Source: CAYZJD01 sp964478455
GTDB taxonomy: Bacteria; Acidobacteriota; Terriglobia; Bryobacterales; Bryobacteraceae
Direction: 5' to 3'
Assembly: GCA_964478455.1 (NCBI GenBank)
Contig: CAYZJD010000047.1
Span: forward strand, 1-18,011
Length of the DNA: 18,011 nucleotides
The notes under the pieces are model-generated. The model was given only the letters and a program-made list of their open reading frames with translations, was not told the DNA's origin and did no database searches. A program made the translations under genes and the position numbers. Positions 6,267-14,128 of the stretch are shown one piece after another. How positions within the stretch are numbered: the stretch's first letter is position 1; each line of letters opens with the position of its first letter.

Positions 6267-7229
6267 TCATCCGGCTGCCGGAACATACTCCTCGATGAGG
6301 AATCCCAGTCTCGTCCCAGCTTGAACCACACGCCCGTGGTATTTGAGCTTCCCGTTCACCAAGCAGTCTACCGGCCGGTCCACTGGATAGTCGAACGGCA
6401 GCACGTCTCCTTCCTGGAGCTCGATCAGGTCCTCCAGCAGCAGCGTCGACCCTTGCAGACGGGCGTCCAACCGCAACTGGGCCGGTCCCGCGAGCCGGAG
6501 CATCCGCGCCTGGTCCGGTTCGCTCGCCCCGCCCCGCCGCAGCGTGCCCTGATGCTCGAACCGGCTCCGCATCATCTTGATGGTCAGCGACGGAATCGCC
6601 AGGTTCATCATGCCCATCGTCTCCGCGATGCGCATCTCCATGGCGACCGCCACAAACGCTTCGCCGGGATCGACAATCTGCGCAAACTGCGGCTCGGTTT
6701 CGAGCGACTGGACGGTGAACTCGATCGGCGCCACACTGGACCATGCCTCTACCAGATCGTGCAGCGCGATTCGCAGGAACCCGTCGAGTAGTCTTTCCTC
6801 AATGTCCGTGATCTCTCGTGCGATCTTCGTGGCGGACTTCCCTTTGCCGCCGAGCAGGATCTCCAGCATCGAGAACACCAGGTTCGGGCTCACCTCCAAC
6901 ACAGCGCTGCCTTCATAAGGATGCAAGGCCAGGCAGACCAGACAGGTGGGCGTTGACAGCCCGTCCAGAAACTCGGCATAGGCGAGTTGCTCGACGCTCA
7001 CCAGGCTCAGAGTCACGTACGCCCGCAAGTAGGCTGACAGACTCGAGGCCAGGGTACGGGCGAAGTTGTCGTGAAGCACCCGAATCGCCTTCAATTGCGA
7101 TTTCGGAATGCGGTCGAGCCGGCGGAAATCGAAGGGCGTCGCTTTCGGGCCGACCGCGGCCTCCCTCATCTGCTGCTGGAGATCCTTGAAGACGTCGTCG
7201 ATTTCCTGCTGTGATAGCTGACGGTTCAA
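6267..7229 (-). CDS. fliM: FliM, flagellar switch (C-ring) protein
   Basis: 320 aa. FliM links CheY-P binding to rotor reversal. The N-terminal LSQQEIDDVF (5-14) is the CheY-P-docking peptide. The middle CheC-like domain spans about 40-220 with LLGGKGK (125-131). A SpoA/FliN-like C-terminal domain (about 245-316) contains EGDVLPFD and VNGKLKYHGRV. The start is TTG 7229; it is forced, since the docking peptide begins four residues later and no other start codon lies upstream in frame before the promoter. A purine-rich GGAGAGGAGAGG lies about 12 nt before it. No fliN or fliG neighbour is seen; instead the gene is single, convergent with the small gene at 5982 and divergent from cheY. Confidence 0.95.
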   Translation of the reverse strand: MNRQLSQQEIDDVFKDLQQQMREAAVGPKATPFDFRRLDRIPKSQLKAIRVLHDNFARTLASSLSAYLRAYVTLSLVSVEQLAYAEFLDGLSTPTCLVCLALHPYEGSAVLEVSPNLVFSMLEILLGGKGKSATKIAREITDIEERLLDGFLRIALHDLVEAWSSVAPIEFTVQSLETEPQFAQIVDPGEAFVAVAMEMRIAETMGMMNLAIPSLTIKMMRSRFEHQGTLRRGGASEPDQARMLRLAGPAQLRLDARLQGSTLLLEDLIELQEGDVLPFDYPVDRPVDCLVNGKLKYHGRVVQAGTRLGFLIEEYVPAAG

Positions 7230-7255
7230 GGCCCTAGCCCGCCTCTCCTCTCCGT

Positions 7256-7282
7256 CTATCGGCGCCGGGCGGGAACTCTTTA
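7256..7282 (-). promoter_or_regulatory. Sigma-28-type promoter for fliM
   Basis: Minus-strand TAAAGAGT-N11-GCCGATAG: 6/8 in the -35 box with the full TAAA core, 7/8 in the -10, and consensus 11-nt spacing. Predicted start is near 7249, leaving a leader of about 20 nt that includes the purine-rich ribosome binding region. This is the best combined match of the set. Confidence 0.7.
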
Positions 7283-7347
7283 AGGCTGCCGGCGGGGGCG
7301 GGAGCCGCCCGGCGACACAAGGGCGTTGGGCCGGCGCACCAGGACGC

Positions 7348-7375
7348 TAAAGATCCTCAGGCGATCGCTCGATCT
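7348..7375 (+). promoter_or_regulatory. Weak sigma-28-like promoter candidate for cheY
   Basis: TAAAGATC-N12-CTCGATCT. The -35 matches 6/8, but the -10 keeps only the CGAT core and the spacer is one base longer than in the other sites. It would place the start about 13 nt before the cheY ATG at 7395. Suggestive only. Confidence 0.3.
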
Positions 7376-7394
7376 TTATGCGGTAGAGCTGCTC

Positions 7395-7766
7395 ATGCCT
7401 CTCGACATCCTTATCGTGGATGACTCAGCGGCGATCCGAAAAATCCTCCAGCGCGTCTTGCGCCAAGCCGAAATCCCGCTCGGCAACGTCTTAGAAGCGG
7501 CCGACGGCGCCGAGGCCATCGAAGCTCTCAAGGCCCAGAAAGTCGGGCTCATCCTTTCCGACATCAACATGCCCAACATGGACGGACTTCAACTGCTCGG
7601 CCAGGTCAAAGCCAACCCCGAGTGGAGCGGCGTGCCAGTCGTCATGATCACCACTGAGGGCAGCCAGGCGCGCGTGATGGAGGCAGTTCAGCTTGGCGCC
7701 GCCGGCTACGTGCGAAAACCCTTCACTGCCGACCAGATCAAGGAGAAACTGCTCAGCTTCCTCTAG
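7395..7766 (+). CDS. cheY: CheY-type chemotaxis response regulator
   Basis: 123 aa, a single receiver domain with no output domain. The acidic pair D9/D10, phosphoacceptor D56 (in LILSDINMPNMDG), T86, Y105 and K108 (YVRKPF) are all present. N58 follows the phosphorylated Asp at the same spacing as Asn59 of E. coli CheY. The phosphorylated form should bind FliM, whose gene is divergently placed next door. ATG 7395 begins the receiver fold directly. The open frame extends upstream to a TTG at 7326, but those 23 residues are not receiver-like. The ribosome binding site is weak (AGAG). cheX follows 39 nt downstream. Confidence 0.92.
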   Translation: MPLDILIVDDSAAIRKILQRVLRQAEIPLGNVLEAADGAEAIEALKAQKVGLILSDINMPNMDGLQLLGQVKANPEWSGVPVVMITTEGSQARVMEAVQLGAAGYVRKPFTADQIKEKLLSFL

Positions 7767-7805
7767 CGCCGCCGAGAAGGGGAGCCTCCGCAAGCGAGAG
7801 AACCT

Positions 7806-8342
7806 ATGACCACAATCGACATGGAAACCTTGGTGCAGGCTGCCCGCGCCGCCACCAGCGACGTGTTCGCCACCATGCTGGCTCTCCACCTCGAGCAGGA
7901 ACAACCCTTCGCGGACCAGTCCCCTCCCAATCCAGCCGAGGGCGTCGTTTCCCTCATCGGGCTCGCCGGCGCCTGGGTGGGCACGGGCAGTCTGTCCTGC
8001 TCAGCCTCGCTAGCCTGCCGTATCGCCGCCTCAATGCTGATGGCCGAGTCACCGGCCGTCAATGGCGAGGTGCTCGACGTCTTCGCCGAGGTCACCAACA
8101 TGATTGTCGGAAACATCAAGACCGTCCTGGAGGAGCGCCTCGGACCCTTGGGACTCAGCATACCCACCGTGGTCTATGGGAAGAACTTCGCCACCCGAAG
8201 CGCCAGTCAGAGCCAGTGGACCGTCGTTCCGTTCCGGTGCGGCCAGGAGCGGCTGACTGTCAGTATCTGCCTTGCGCCCTCCCGTCCGCCTCACTTGCCT
8301 ATGCGGCCCGGCTTCACCCAGTCCTATACCATTCGCGGCTAG
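7806..8342 (+). CDS. cheX: CheX-type CheY-P phosphatase
   Basis: 178 aa. CheX/CheC-family proteins speed dephosphorylation of CheY-P. The catalytic ExxN motif is visible as E95 and N98 in VFAEVTNMIVGNIKTVLEERLG, followed by LSIPTVVYGKNF, a CheX-like strand. Only one ExxN helix is seen, which fits CheX (often an active dimer) better than CheC, which has two. ATG 7806 has GAGAG five bases upstream. The gene forms a small operon with cheY and ends 13 nt from the convergent cytochrome peroxidase gene. The C-terminal tail (SRPPHLPMRPGF) is Pro-rich and atypical. Since CheZ is absent from view, CheX may be the main signal terminator. Confidence 0.85.
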   Translation: MTTIDMETLVQAARAATSDVFATMLALHLEQEQPFADQSPPNPAEGVVSLIGLAGAWVGTGSLSCSASLACRIAASMLMAESPAVNGEVLDVFAEVTNMIVGNIKTVLEERLGPLGLSIPTVVYGKNFATRSASQSQWTVVPFRCGQERLTVSICLAPSRPPHLPMRPGFTQSYTIRG

Positions 8343-8355
8343 ATTGAGCCGGCTG

Positions 8356-9381
8356 TCATGGCCGCTCCTGCGGCAGCGCGGGCGGCCGCGTATATTCGGA
8401 AGGTATCTCGCCGGTGAGCGTCTTCAACCAGGCCACGACGAGTCGCACCTCGCCGGCTTTGAACTGCTTGCCCAATTGGTGCTCGGCCATCTTCTCCACG
8501 GCTTCCTCCAATGTCGCAATCGATCCGTCGTGAAAGTACGGCGCCGTCTTCTCGACATTCCGCAACGACGGCACCTTAAAGATGAACCGGTCGCCGTCAT
8601 GGCGCGTCACTTGGTAGCGGCCGAGGTCCCGAGCGTCCTGCCACGGCTTTGCCGATCCCAACCGCTGGTAGATATTCCCCCCAATGAGCGCTCCGTAATG
8701 ACAAGCGTGACACCCGGCCGCGACGAACTGGTTGAATCCCACTTTCTCCTCACCGGTCAGCGCCGTACGGTCCCCTTCCAGAAAGCGATCCCACCGGGCC
8801 GGCGTTACCAGTTTTCGCTCGAACGCGCCGATCGCCTTCGCCATATTGTCGAACGTCACCGGATCGCCCGTCCCCGGGAACGCCCTCCCGAACGCCTCGA
8901 CATATCCAGGGATCGACCGGAGGACAGCGACCACGTGGCGCTCCGACGGCATCGCCATCTCCACGGGATTCAGCACCGGACCCTTGGCCTGCTCCTCCAC
9001 TGTGGCGGCGCGGCCGTCCCAAAACTGCACGAACTGGCCGGCCGCGTTGTAGACCGTCGGCGAATTCCGGGAACCCGTCTGCCCTTTGTGCCCCACGGAT
9101 CTCGCCTTGCCATCCGCTCCATAACTATCGAGCGGATGGCACGTGTTGCACGACACGTCCTGATCTTTGGAGAGCCGCGGATCGAAGTAAAGCATCCGCC
9201 CGAGCCGGACCTTCTCCTCGCTGAGAGGATTTCCGTCCGACTGGATCGCCGCCGGCAGCGGTCGGTAGAGACGCAGTCTGTTGGCGTCCACCTCGACACC
9301 GCGCCCGGCCGGGGTCGAACAGCCGGGAGCAAGCAGCAAGCTCAGCGACAAAAGGCAGAACGGCCTGCGCGGATCGGGCAT
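8356..9381 (-). CDS. Dihaem cytochrome c peroxidase family lipoprotein
   Basis: 341 aa. Family members reduce hydrogen peroxide with electrons from cytochrome c, or (MauG branch) oxidise protein side chains. Two CXXCH haem sites are visible: CNTCH at 78-82 and CHACH at 224-228. W121 (FWDGRA) and NPVEMAM (138-144) are typical of the bacterial peroxidase/MauG superfamily. The N-terminus LLSLSLLLAPGC is a lipoprotein signal with lipidated Cys at 21, so the enzyme is anchored on the periplasmic side. ATG 9381 has GGAGG close upstream. Peroxidase versus MauG-like activity is not decided by what I can see. It is divergent from the oligopeptidase gene and convergent with cheX. Confidence 0.9.
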   Translation of the reverse strand: MPDPRRPFCLLSLSLLLAPGCSTPAGRGVEVDANRLRLYRPLPAAIQSDGNPLSEEKVRLGRMLYFDPRLSKDQDVSCNTCHPLDSYGADGKARSVGHKGQTGSRNSPTVYNAAGQFVQFWDGRAATVEEQAKGPVLNPVEMAMPSERHVVAVLRSIPGYVEAFGRAFPGTGDPVTFDNMAKAIGAFERKLVTPARWDRFLEGDRTALTGEEKVGFNQFVAAGCHACHYGALIGGNIYQRLGSAKPWQDARDLGRYQVTRHDGDRFIFKVPSLRNVEKTAPYFHDGSIATLEEAVEKMAEHQLGKQFKAGEVRLVVAWLKTLTGEIPSEYTRPPALPQERP

Positions 9382-9448
9382 GTTCCTCCAGTATAGCCTT
9401 CCGCGCCGGCCAGCGTTGTGTCATCCTGCTGATTTCGAGGCTATTGCC

Positions 9449-11566
9449 ATGCTTGATATTCTGGTTCTGCTGCTGGGCGTACTTCCGGTTTCCGCGCACG
9501 GCTCAGGCTCCGACCCGCAAATGGAACCTCCCATCGCAAAGAAGATTCCGAAGAAACTCGAGAAGCACGGACACGTTCGCGTCGACAACTACTACTGGCT
9601 CAAGGAACGCGACAACCCCGAGGTGCTCGCGTACCTGAAATCGGAGAACGACTACACGGCGGCCGCGACCGCCCACACTAAGAGCCTCCAGCAGAAGCTG
9701 TTCGAGGAATTCAAGGCACGAATCAAGCAGACCGACATGTCGGTCCCGTACAAGAGGGACGACTACTGGTACCTGACCCGCGTCGAAGAAGGCAAGGAGT
9801 ATCCGCTGTACTGCCGGCGCAGGGGCTCGTCCGAAGGTCCCGAGCAAGTCATGGTTGACGTCAACCAGGTCGCCGCCGGGCACGGCTTCTGTTCGGTTCC
9901 ATTCCCCGAAGTCAGCTCCGGGCAGCACCTCATTGCCTACGCGGTGGACACGGTGGGTCGGAACTTCTTCGACATCCGGTTCAGGAATCTGGAGACCGGC
10001 GAGGAGCTGAAGGACGTGATTCCGAAAGCCACCGCCAACATCGCCTGGGCCAACGACAACAAGACGCTGTTTTACGCCAGACAGCATCCGGAAACGCTCC
10101 GCTCCTATCGCATCTATCGACACGTGCTCGGGACCGACTCCGGCAGGGACGTCCTCGTCTTCGAGGAAACGGACGAAACCTTCAGTTGCCACGTCTCCAT
10201 AACCAAGTCGAAGAAGTATCTCTTGATCGAGTCCCACCAAACGCTCAGCAGCGAGTACCGTTATCTGGACGCCGCCGCTCCGGCCGGATCATTCAAGCTG
10301 TTCCACCGGCGCGAGCGCGATCACGAGTACACCGTGGACCACTACCGGGACCATTTCTACATCCGCACGAACCAGAAGGCCAAGAACTTCCGCCTTATGA
10401 GGACTCCGGTGGATCGCACCGGCGCCGAGAACTGGCAGGAGATTATCCCGCACCGGGATGACGTTCTGCTCGAAGGTTTCGAGTTGTTCCGCGATCAGAT
10501 CGTCGCCGTCGAGCGCAAGGGCGGCCTCATCCGGCTGCGTGTTATGCCCTGGTCAGGCAGGCAAGAACATTACGTCGATTTCGGCGAGCCGGCCTACGTC
10601 GCCTACCCAGGTCCGAACTTCGACTTTGACACCAGCCTCCTGCGCTACCACTACTCCTCTCTCACCACGCCCAATTCGGTTTACGACTACAACATGGAGA
10701 CACGGGAGAAGAAGCTGTTGAAACGGGACGAGGTCCTGGCCGGCTTCGATTCGGCCAACTACCAGTCCGAGCGGCTGCACGCCTCGGCCCCGGACGGCGC
10801 CAGCATTCCCATCTCGCTGGTCTATCGCAAGGGCTTCCGGAAGGACGGTGGCAGTCCCCTCCTGCTTCATGGCTACGGTTCCTATGGATTCAGCACCGAC
10901 CCGCGCTTCGATCCTCATCGCGTCAGCCTGCTCGATCGCGGCTTTGTCTTTGCCATCGCCCACATCCGCGGAGGCGAGGAGCTTGGGCGGCTCTGGTACG
11001 AGGACGGCAAGCTCTTCAAGAAGAAGAACACGTTCACCGACTTCATCGCCTGCGCCGAGTTCCTCGTCAGGGAGAAATACGCCGACCCGAAACGCGTCTT
11101 CGCCATAGGCGGCAGCGCCGGCGGCCTGCTCATCGGCGCCGTCGTCAACATGCGGCCCGATCTATGGAAAGGCGCCATCGCCAAGGTACCGTTCGTCGAC
11201 GCGATTACCACCATGCTGGACGACAGCATCCCCCTCACCACCAACGAATACGACGAGTGGGGGGATCCTAATAAGAAGGAATATTACAATTATATCCGGT
11301 CTTACTCTCCATATGACAATGTATCTGCGCAGTCTTATCCCAACCTATTGGTGACGACCGGGCTTCACGACTCACAGGTGCAGTTCTGGGAACCGGCCAA
11401 GTGGGTTGCCAAGCTCCGCGCCACAAAGACCGATCGCAATCTTCTCCTGCTCAAGACCGAAATGGAAGCGGGCCACGGCGGCGTCTCGGGCCGGTACAAA
11501 AAATACCGGGAGATTGCCTTCGACTACGCTTTTCTTCTCGACCTGGCCGGCATTCAATCCCCTTAA
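9449..11566 (+). CDS. ptrB: Oligopeptidase B-like serine peptidase (S9A), exported
   Basis: 705 aa. A prolyl-oligopeptidase-family enzyme that cleaves short peptides; the oligopeptidase B branch prefers Lys/Arg at P1. An N-terminal beta-propeller precedes the alpha/beta hydrolase domain. The triad is visible: S556 in GGSAGG, D641 in GLHDSQVQFWEPAKW, H676 in AGHGGVSGRYKKYRE. The last two blocks match oligopeptidase B more closely than prolyl oligopeptidase. Residues 1-16 (MLDILVLLLGVLPVSA) form a signal peptide, unlike the cytosolic E. coli enzyme. ATG 9449 has GAGG 8 nt upstream; the frame extends back to 9281 over the divergent gene, but that part is not protein-like. About 87 bases at 11268-11354 are unusually AT-rich. 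The symbol is by similarity only. Confidence 0.9.
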   Translation: MLDILVLLLGVLPVSAHGSGSDPQMEPPIAKKIPKKLEKHGHVRVDNYYWLKERDNPEVLAYLKSENDYTAAATAHTKSLQQKLFEEFKARIKQTDMSVPYKRDDYWYLTRVEEGKEYPLYCRRRGSSEGPEQVMVDVNQVAAGHGFCSVPFPEVSSGQHLIAYAVDTVGRNFFDIRFRNLETGEELKDVIPKATANIAWANDNKTLFYARQHPETLRSYRIYRHVLGTDSGRDVLVFEETDETFSCHVSITKSKKYLLIESHQTLSSEYRYLDAAAPAGSFKLFHRRERDHEYTVDHYRDHFYIRTNQKAKNFRLMRTPVDRTGAENWQEIIPHRDDVLLEGFELFRDQIVAVERKGGLIRLRVMPWSGRQEHYVDFGEPAYVAYPGPNFDFDTSLLRYHYSSLTTPNSVYDYNMETREKKLLKRDEVLAGFDSANYQSERLHASAPDGASIPISLVYRKGFRKDGGSPLLLHGYGSYGFSTDPRFDPHRVSLLDRGFVFAIAHIRGGEELGRLWYEDGKLFKKKNTFTDFIACAEFLVREKYADPKRVFAIGGSAGGLLIGAVVNMRPDLWKGAIAKVPFVDAITTMLDDSIPLTTNEYDEWGDPNKKEYYNYIRSYSPYDNVSAQSYPNLLVTTGLHDSQVQFWEPAKWVAKLRATKTDRNLLLLKTEMEAGHGGVSGRYKKYREIAFDYAFLLDLAGIQSP

Positions 11567-11655
11567 TCGTTGTTTTTACGAAATTGTCCGCAATTCTGTC
11601 CTCCGTGTGACATGGCACATCGGCCGGCCACGGTCCGAGGCGCGGTCGTTCTGGC

Positions 11656-11684
11656 TTGCAGCGCCGCCCTTATCGTATTAGAAT
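11656..11684 (+). promoter_or_regulatory. Sigma-70-like promoter candidate for the gene at 11711
   Basis: TTGCAG-N17-TAGAAT: the -10 matches TATAAT 5/6, the -35 matches TTGACA 3/6, and the spacer is optimal. The surrounding stretch is distinctly AT-rich for this genome. Predicted start near 11691 would give a 20-nt leader containing GAGG. Confidence 0.4.
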
Positions 11685-11710
11685 TCTTGATAAATGGCCG
11701 AGGCAAATCG

Positions 11711-12118
11711 ATGAAAAAGCCGCTGTTGGACGCCTCCCCTCTCCAGAATCTCGCCGGCCCCATGGAAATTCAGGTCGCTCCCCGGCGGGATTTCGGAAAA
11801 ACCGAACAGTTCGACCCTTTCCAACTCGCAATGCAAGGACAGGGATTCGAGATGTTTCATAAGGACTGCGGGGGCCGCGTGGAACTCCGGCTAAAACAGC
11901 AGGTGCGGCGTCTCCTCAGCTTTCCCGTTTCCTCGAAACAGTCCTACGAGTTCATTTGTACGGTCTGTCAGGAAGCCTACGAACTCGAGCGCAGCGGGCG
12001 CCAGAACCTCACCGACGAGTGCTCCTTCACCCAGCAGTGCCTGCGCCGCGTTCTGGTCGAGAAACAAGGCCCCTTCGGTTCCACGCGAAAACTGAACTTC
12101 GATTACCGGAAACCCTGA
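11711..12118 (+). CDS. Small putative zinc-ribbon protein, unknown function
   Basis: 135 aa from ATG 11711, not recognised. Putative metal ligands are HKDC (H50, C53) and CTVC (C83, C86), an HxxC plus CxxC pair 30 residues apart, with CGGRVELR and YEFICTVCQEAYELE flanking them like zinc-knuckle strands. Two more Cys (C104, C110) lie towards the C-terminus. The N-terminal 45 residues are polar. No signal peptide or membrane helix is seen, so it is probably cytoplasmic. An upstream in-frame start at 11570 would add a poor sequence that includes the promoter candidate. GAGG lies about 8 nt before the ATG. The next gene follows 59 nt downstream on the same strand but seems to have its own start signals. 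Confidence 0.65.
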   Translation: MKKPLLDASPLQNLAGPMEIQVAPRRDFGKTEQFDPFQLAMQGQGFEMFHKDCGGRVELRLKQQVRRLLSFPVSSKQSYEFICTVCQEAYELERSGRQNLTDECSFTQQCLRRVLVEKQGPFGSTRKLNFDYRKP

Positions 12119-12161
12119 GCGGGCCGTGGCGTTCGCTGTTCCCTGCCGCCGCACGCTCGAT

Positions 12162-12172
12162 TACAATACAAT
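12162..12172 (+). promoter_or_regulatory. Overlapping -10-like elements directly before an ATG (leaderless candidate)
   Basis: TACAATACAAT contains two overlapping TACAAT hexamers (5/6 to TATAAT each), ending 10 and 5 nt before the ATG at 12178. No Shine-Dalgarno is present and no good -35 is seen. A transcript started from either would begin within a few bases of the ATG, so the downstream mRNA may be leaderless. Confidence 0.35.
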
Positions 12173-12177
12173 CCGAC

Positions 12178-14121
12178 ATGCGCACTCTCGCCCTGCTCGC
12201 CGCCCTTGTCCTGGCGCCGCTCGGCGCTCAAGACAAAGAGAAGAAGGAGCCGCCTCCCAAGACCATCCCCGAACCGGAAACCAGGATCCGCGCCGTGCTC
12301 CAAAAGCACCGCGCCCCGGCCGTGGGCGTCGCCGTCGTCAACCGTGACACCACGCTCTGGGCCGCCGGCATCGGCAAGGCGGACGTCGCCGCCGGGCGCG
12401 ACGCGACCGCCGACACACTGTTCCGGATCGGCTCCATCACCAAGGGCTTCGTCGCTGCCGGCATCATGATGCTTGTCGAGGAGGGCCGCCTCTTCCTCGA
12501 TGCGCCGGTCAAGCAGATCGTTCCAGAAGTGGAGTTCGTCAATCCCTGGGAGTCCACCGACCCGGTGCGCGTGGTTCATCTGATCGAGCACACCACCGGC
12601 TTCGATGACCTGGCGCTGGCCGAGTACGCCAGCAACGACCCTAAACCCCTCACCCTGGCCGAGGGCCTCGCCTTCCGTCCCGCCTCCCGCACCTGCCGGT
12701 GGAAACCGGGCTCAGGGTTCTCCTACTGCAACAGCGGGCCTGCCGTCGCCGCCCGCATCATCGAACGAGTCACCGGCAAGCGGTTTGAAGACTTCGCCGC
12801 CGAGCGCATCTTCCGGCCGCTCGGGATGAACTCGGCAAGTCTGCTGCTCACGCCGGAGGTCGAGCAGCATCTGGCCAAAGGCTACGCCGAGGACGGCAAG
12901 ACACTTCTTCCCTACTGGCATATCCTGATGCGGCCCGCCGGCGCCGTCAATGCCTCCCCGCGCGAAATGGCTGCCTGGGTCCGCATGCACCTCAACCGGG
13001 GCCGCCTTGGAGAGGCCGTACTCCTGCGTCCCGAGACGATGGACCGGATCGAAACCCCCGGAAGCTCCCTTTCCGCCCGGCGAGGCATCAAGAGCGGCTA
13101 TGCCCTCGGCAGCTACACCGACCACTTCGAAGGCTTCACCTTTCACGGGCATAACGGCGGCATGGACGGCTACCTGGCCGGCATGGGCTACCTGCGCGGT
13201 GCCGGTCTGGGCTACGTCTTCATGGTGAACGCCTCCAACGGTCGTGCCTTCGGCGACATCGAGAGACTTCTCCGCGGCTACCTCACCCAGGGACTCGCCA
13301 AGCCTGCTCCCGCATCCGCCGTCGCCATGCCATCACAACGACTCGCAAAGTGGGCCGGGTTCTATGAGCCGCGGAACCTGCGAAGAGAAGACACTCGCTT
13401 CCTCGGACGCCTCCTGGGTGTGGTTCGCGTCAACCAGGATGGCGCCAACCTGGTTGCCAAGCGGCTGCTCGGCGGCAAAGCGCGCAAGCTGATACCGGCC
13501 GGGGAGGACCGGTTCCGCCCCGAGGAGGAGCCACAACCCGACCGGATCTTCACCCAAGACGAGAGCGGGGAACGCGTGATGGTCGCAGACGGCGCTGTCT
13601 GGGTCGAGATCTCCTCGATGCTCGCCTTGGGCCAGCTTGTACTTGGGGCCCTGTGCCTCCTGCTGATGGCAAGCTCGGTCCTTTTCGCCCTGATTTGGGC
13701 GCCACGCAAGCTGCTCGGCGGCGCCTTCAGCCGCCTCCGCTTCCCGCTCGCGGCGGGCACGCTCCGTGCGGCGCCAGACAGTGGAGCAAGCAAGCTCAAG
13801 GGCCCTCAGCGCCTGTCCGTGCGCGTCGCACCGCTTCTGGCTGCCCTCAGCTTCCTCGGCATGGCGCTGATCCTCTCGCGCCAGGACGCCTCGATCATCT
13901 GGAAGCTGGGCAACCTCACCTTCTATTCCGCCTCGTTGTATTTGCTCAGCCTGGCCTTCCCCGTGTTTTCCGCCTGGGCCTTCCTCGCCTCGCTGCGCGC
14001 AAAGGCTTCCCAGGTTCGCCGCGGCGTCCGGCTCCACTCGCTTCTGTGCTCGGCCGCCGCCTGCCTCGTCGCGGCCTACTTGATTTACTGGGACTTCATC
14101 GGCGTGAAGACGTGGAGATGA
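12178..14121 (+). CDS. Beta-lactamase/PBP-like serine hydrolase with C-terminal membrane domain
   Basis: 647 aa. Residues 1-17 (MRTLALLAALVLAPLGA) form a signal peptide. Residues about 30-370 are a class C beta-lactamase/esterase-type domain (Pfam beta-lactamase family): nucleophile motif SITK (S86, K89), Tyr motif YCN (Y183, N185), and third motif in HGHNGG (323-328), replacing KTG. Family members include D-aminopeptidases, esterases and peptidoglycan-related enzymes, so antibiotic hydrolysis should not be assumed. About 385-480 is a soluble linker domain, then four hydrophobic segments (about 481-507, 550-567, 578-605, 619-638) anchor it in the membrane. ATG 12178 lacks a ribosome binding site; the open frame back to 11956 overlaps the previous gene in another frame and is rejected. 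It ends 7 nt from the convergent isomerase gene. Confidence 0.87.
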   Translation: MRTLALLAALVLAPLGAQDKEKKEPPPKTIPEPETRIRAVLQKHRAPAVGVAVVNRDTTLWAAGIGKADVAAGRDATADTLFRIGSITKGFVAAGIMMLVEEGRLFLDAPVKQIVPEVEFVNPWESTDPVRVVHLIEHTTGFDDLALAEYASNDPKPLTLAEGLAFRPASRTCRWKPGSGFSYCNSGPAVAARIIERVTGKRFEDFAAERIFRPLGMNSASLLLTPEVEQHLAKGYAEDGKTLLPYWHILMRPAGAVNASPREMAAWVRMHLNRGRLGEAVLLRPETMDRIETPGSSLSARRGIKSGYALGSYTDHFEGFTFHGHNGGMDGYLAGMGYLRGAGLGYVFMVNASNGRAFGDIERLLRGYLTQGLAKPAPASAVAMPSQRLAKWAGFYEPRNLRREDTRFLGRLLGVVRVNQDGANLVAKRLLGGKARKLIPAGEDRFRPEEEPQPDRIFTQDESGERVMVADGAVWVEISSMLALGQLVLGALCLLLMASSVLFALIWAPRKLLGGAFSRLRFPLAAGTLRAAPDSGASKLKGPQRLSVRVAPLLAALSFLGMALILSRQDASIIWKLGNLTFYSASLYLLSLAFPVFSAWAFLASLRAKASQVRRGVRLHSLLCSAAACLVAAYLIYWDFIGVKTWR

Positions 14122-14128
14122 GAGCTCT

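Noticed and set aside
7296..7310. GGGCGG-GAG-CCGCCC hairpin between fliM and cheY
   Set aside because: It has no T-run and lies between divergent starts, so it is not a terminator; short GC stems of this kind arise easily at this base composition.
7326..7394. Upstream in-frame extension of cheY from a TTG
   Set aside because: The 23 extra residues are Arg-rich and not receiver-like; CheY proteins begin where ATG 7395 places the start.
9390..9395. TATACT on the minus strand just before the cytochrome peroxidase gene
   Set aside because: It would start transcription 1-2 nt before the ATG and exclude the good GGAGG ribosome site; no matching -35 was found.
8272..9396. A 374-codon plus-strand open frame opposite the cytochrome peroxidase gene
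   Set aside because: The minus strand has two CXXCH sites and a lipoprotein signal; the plus-strand product has no motif and spans the whole opposite gene.
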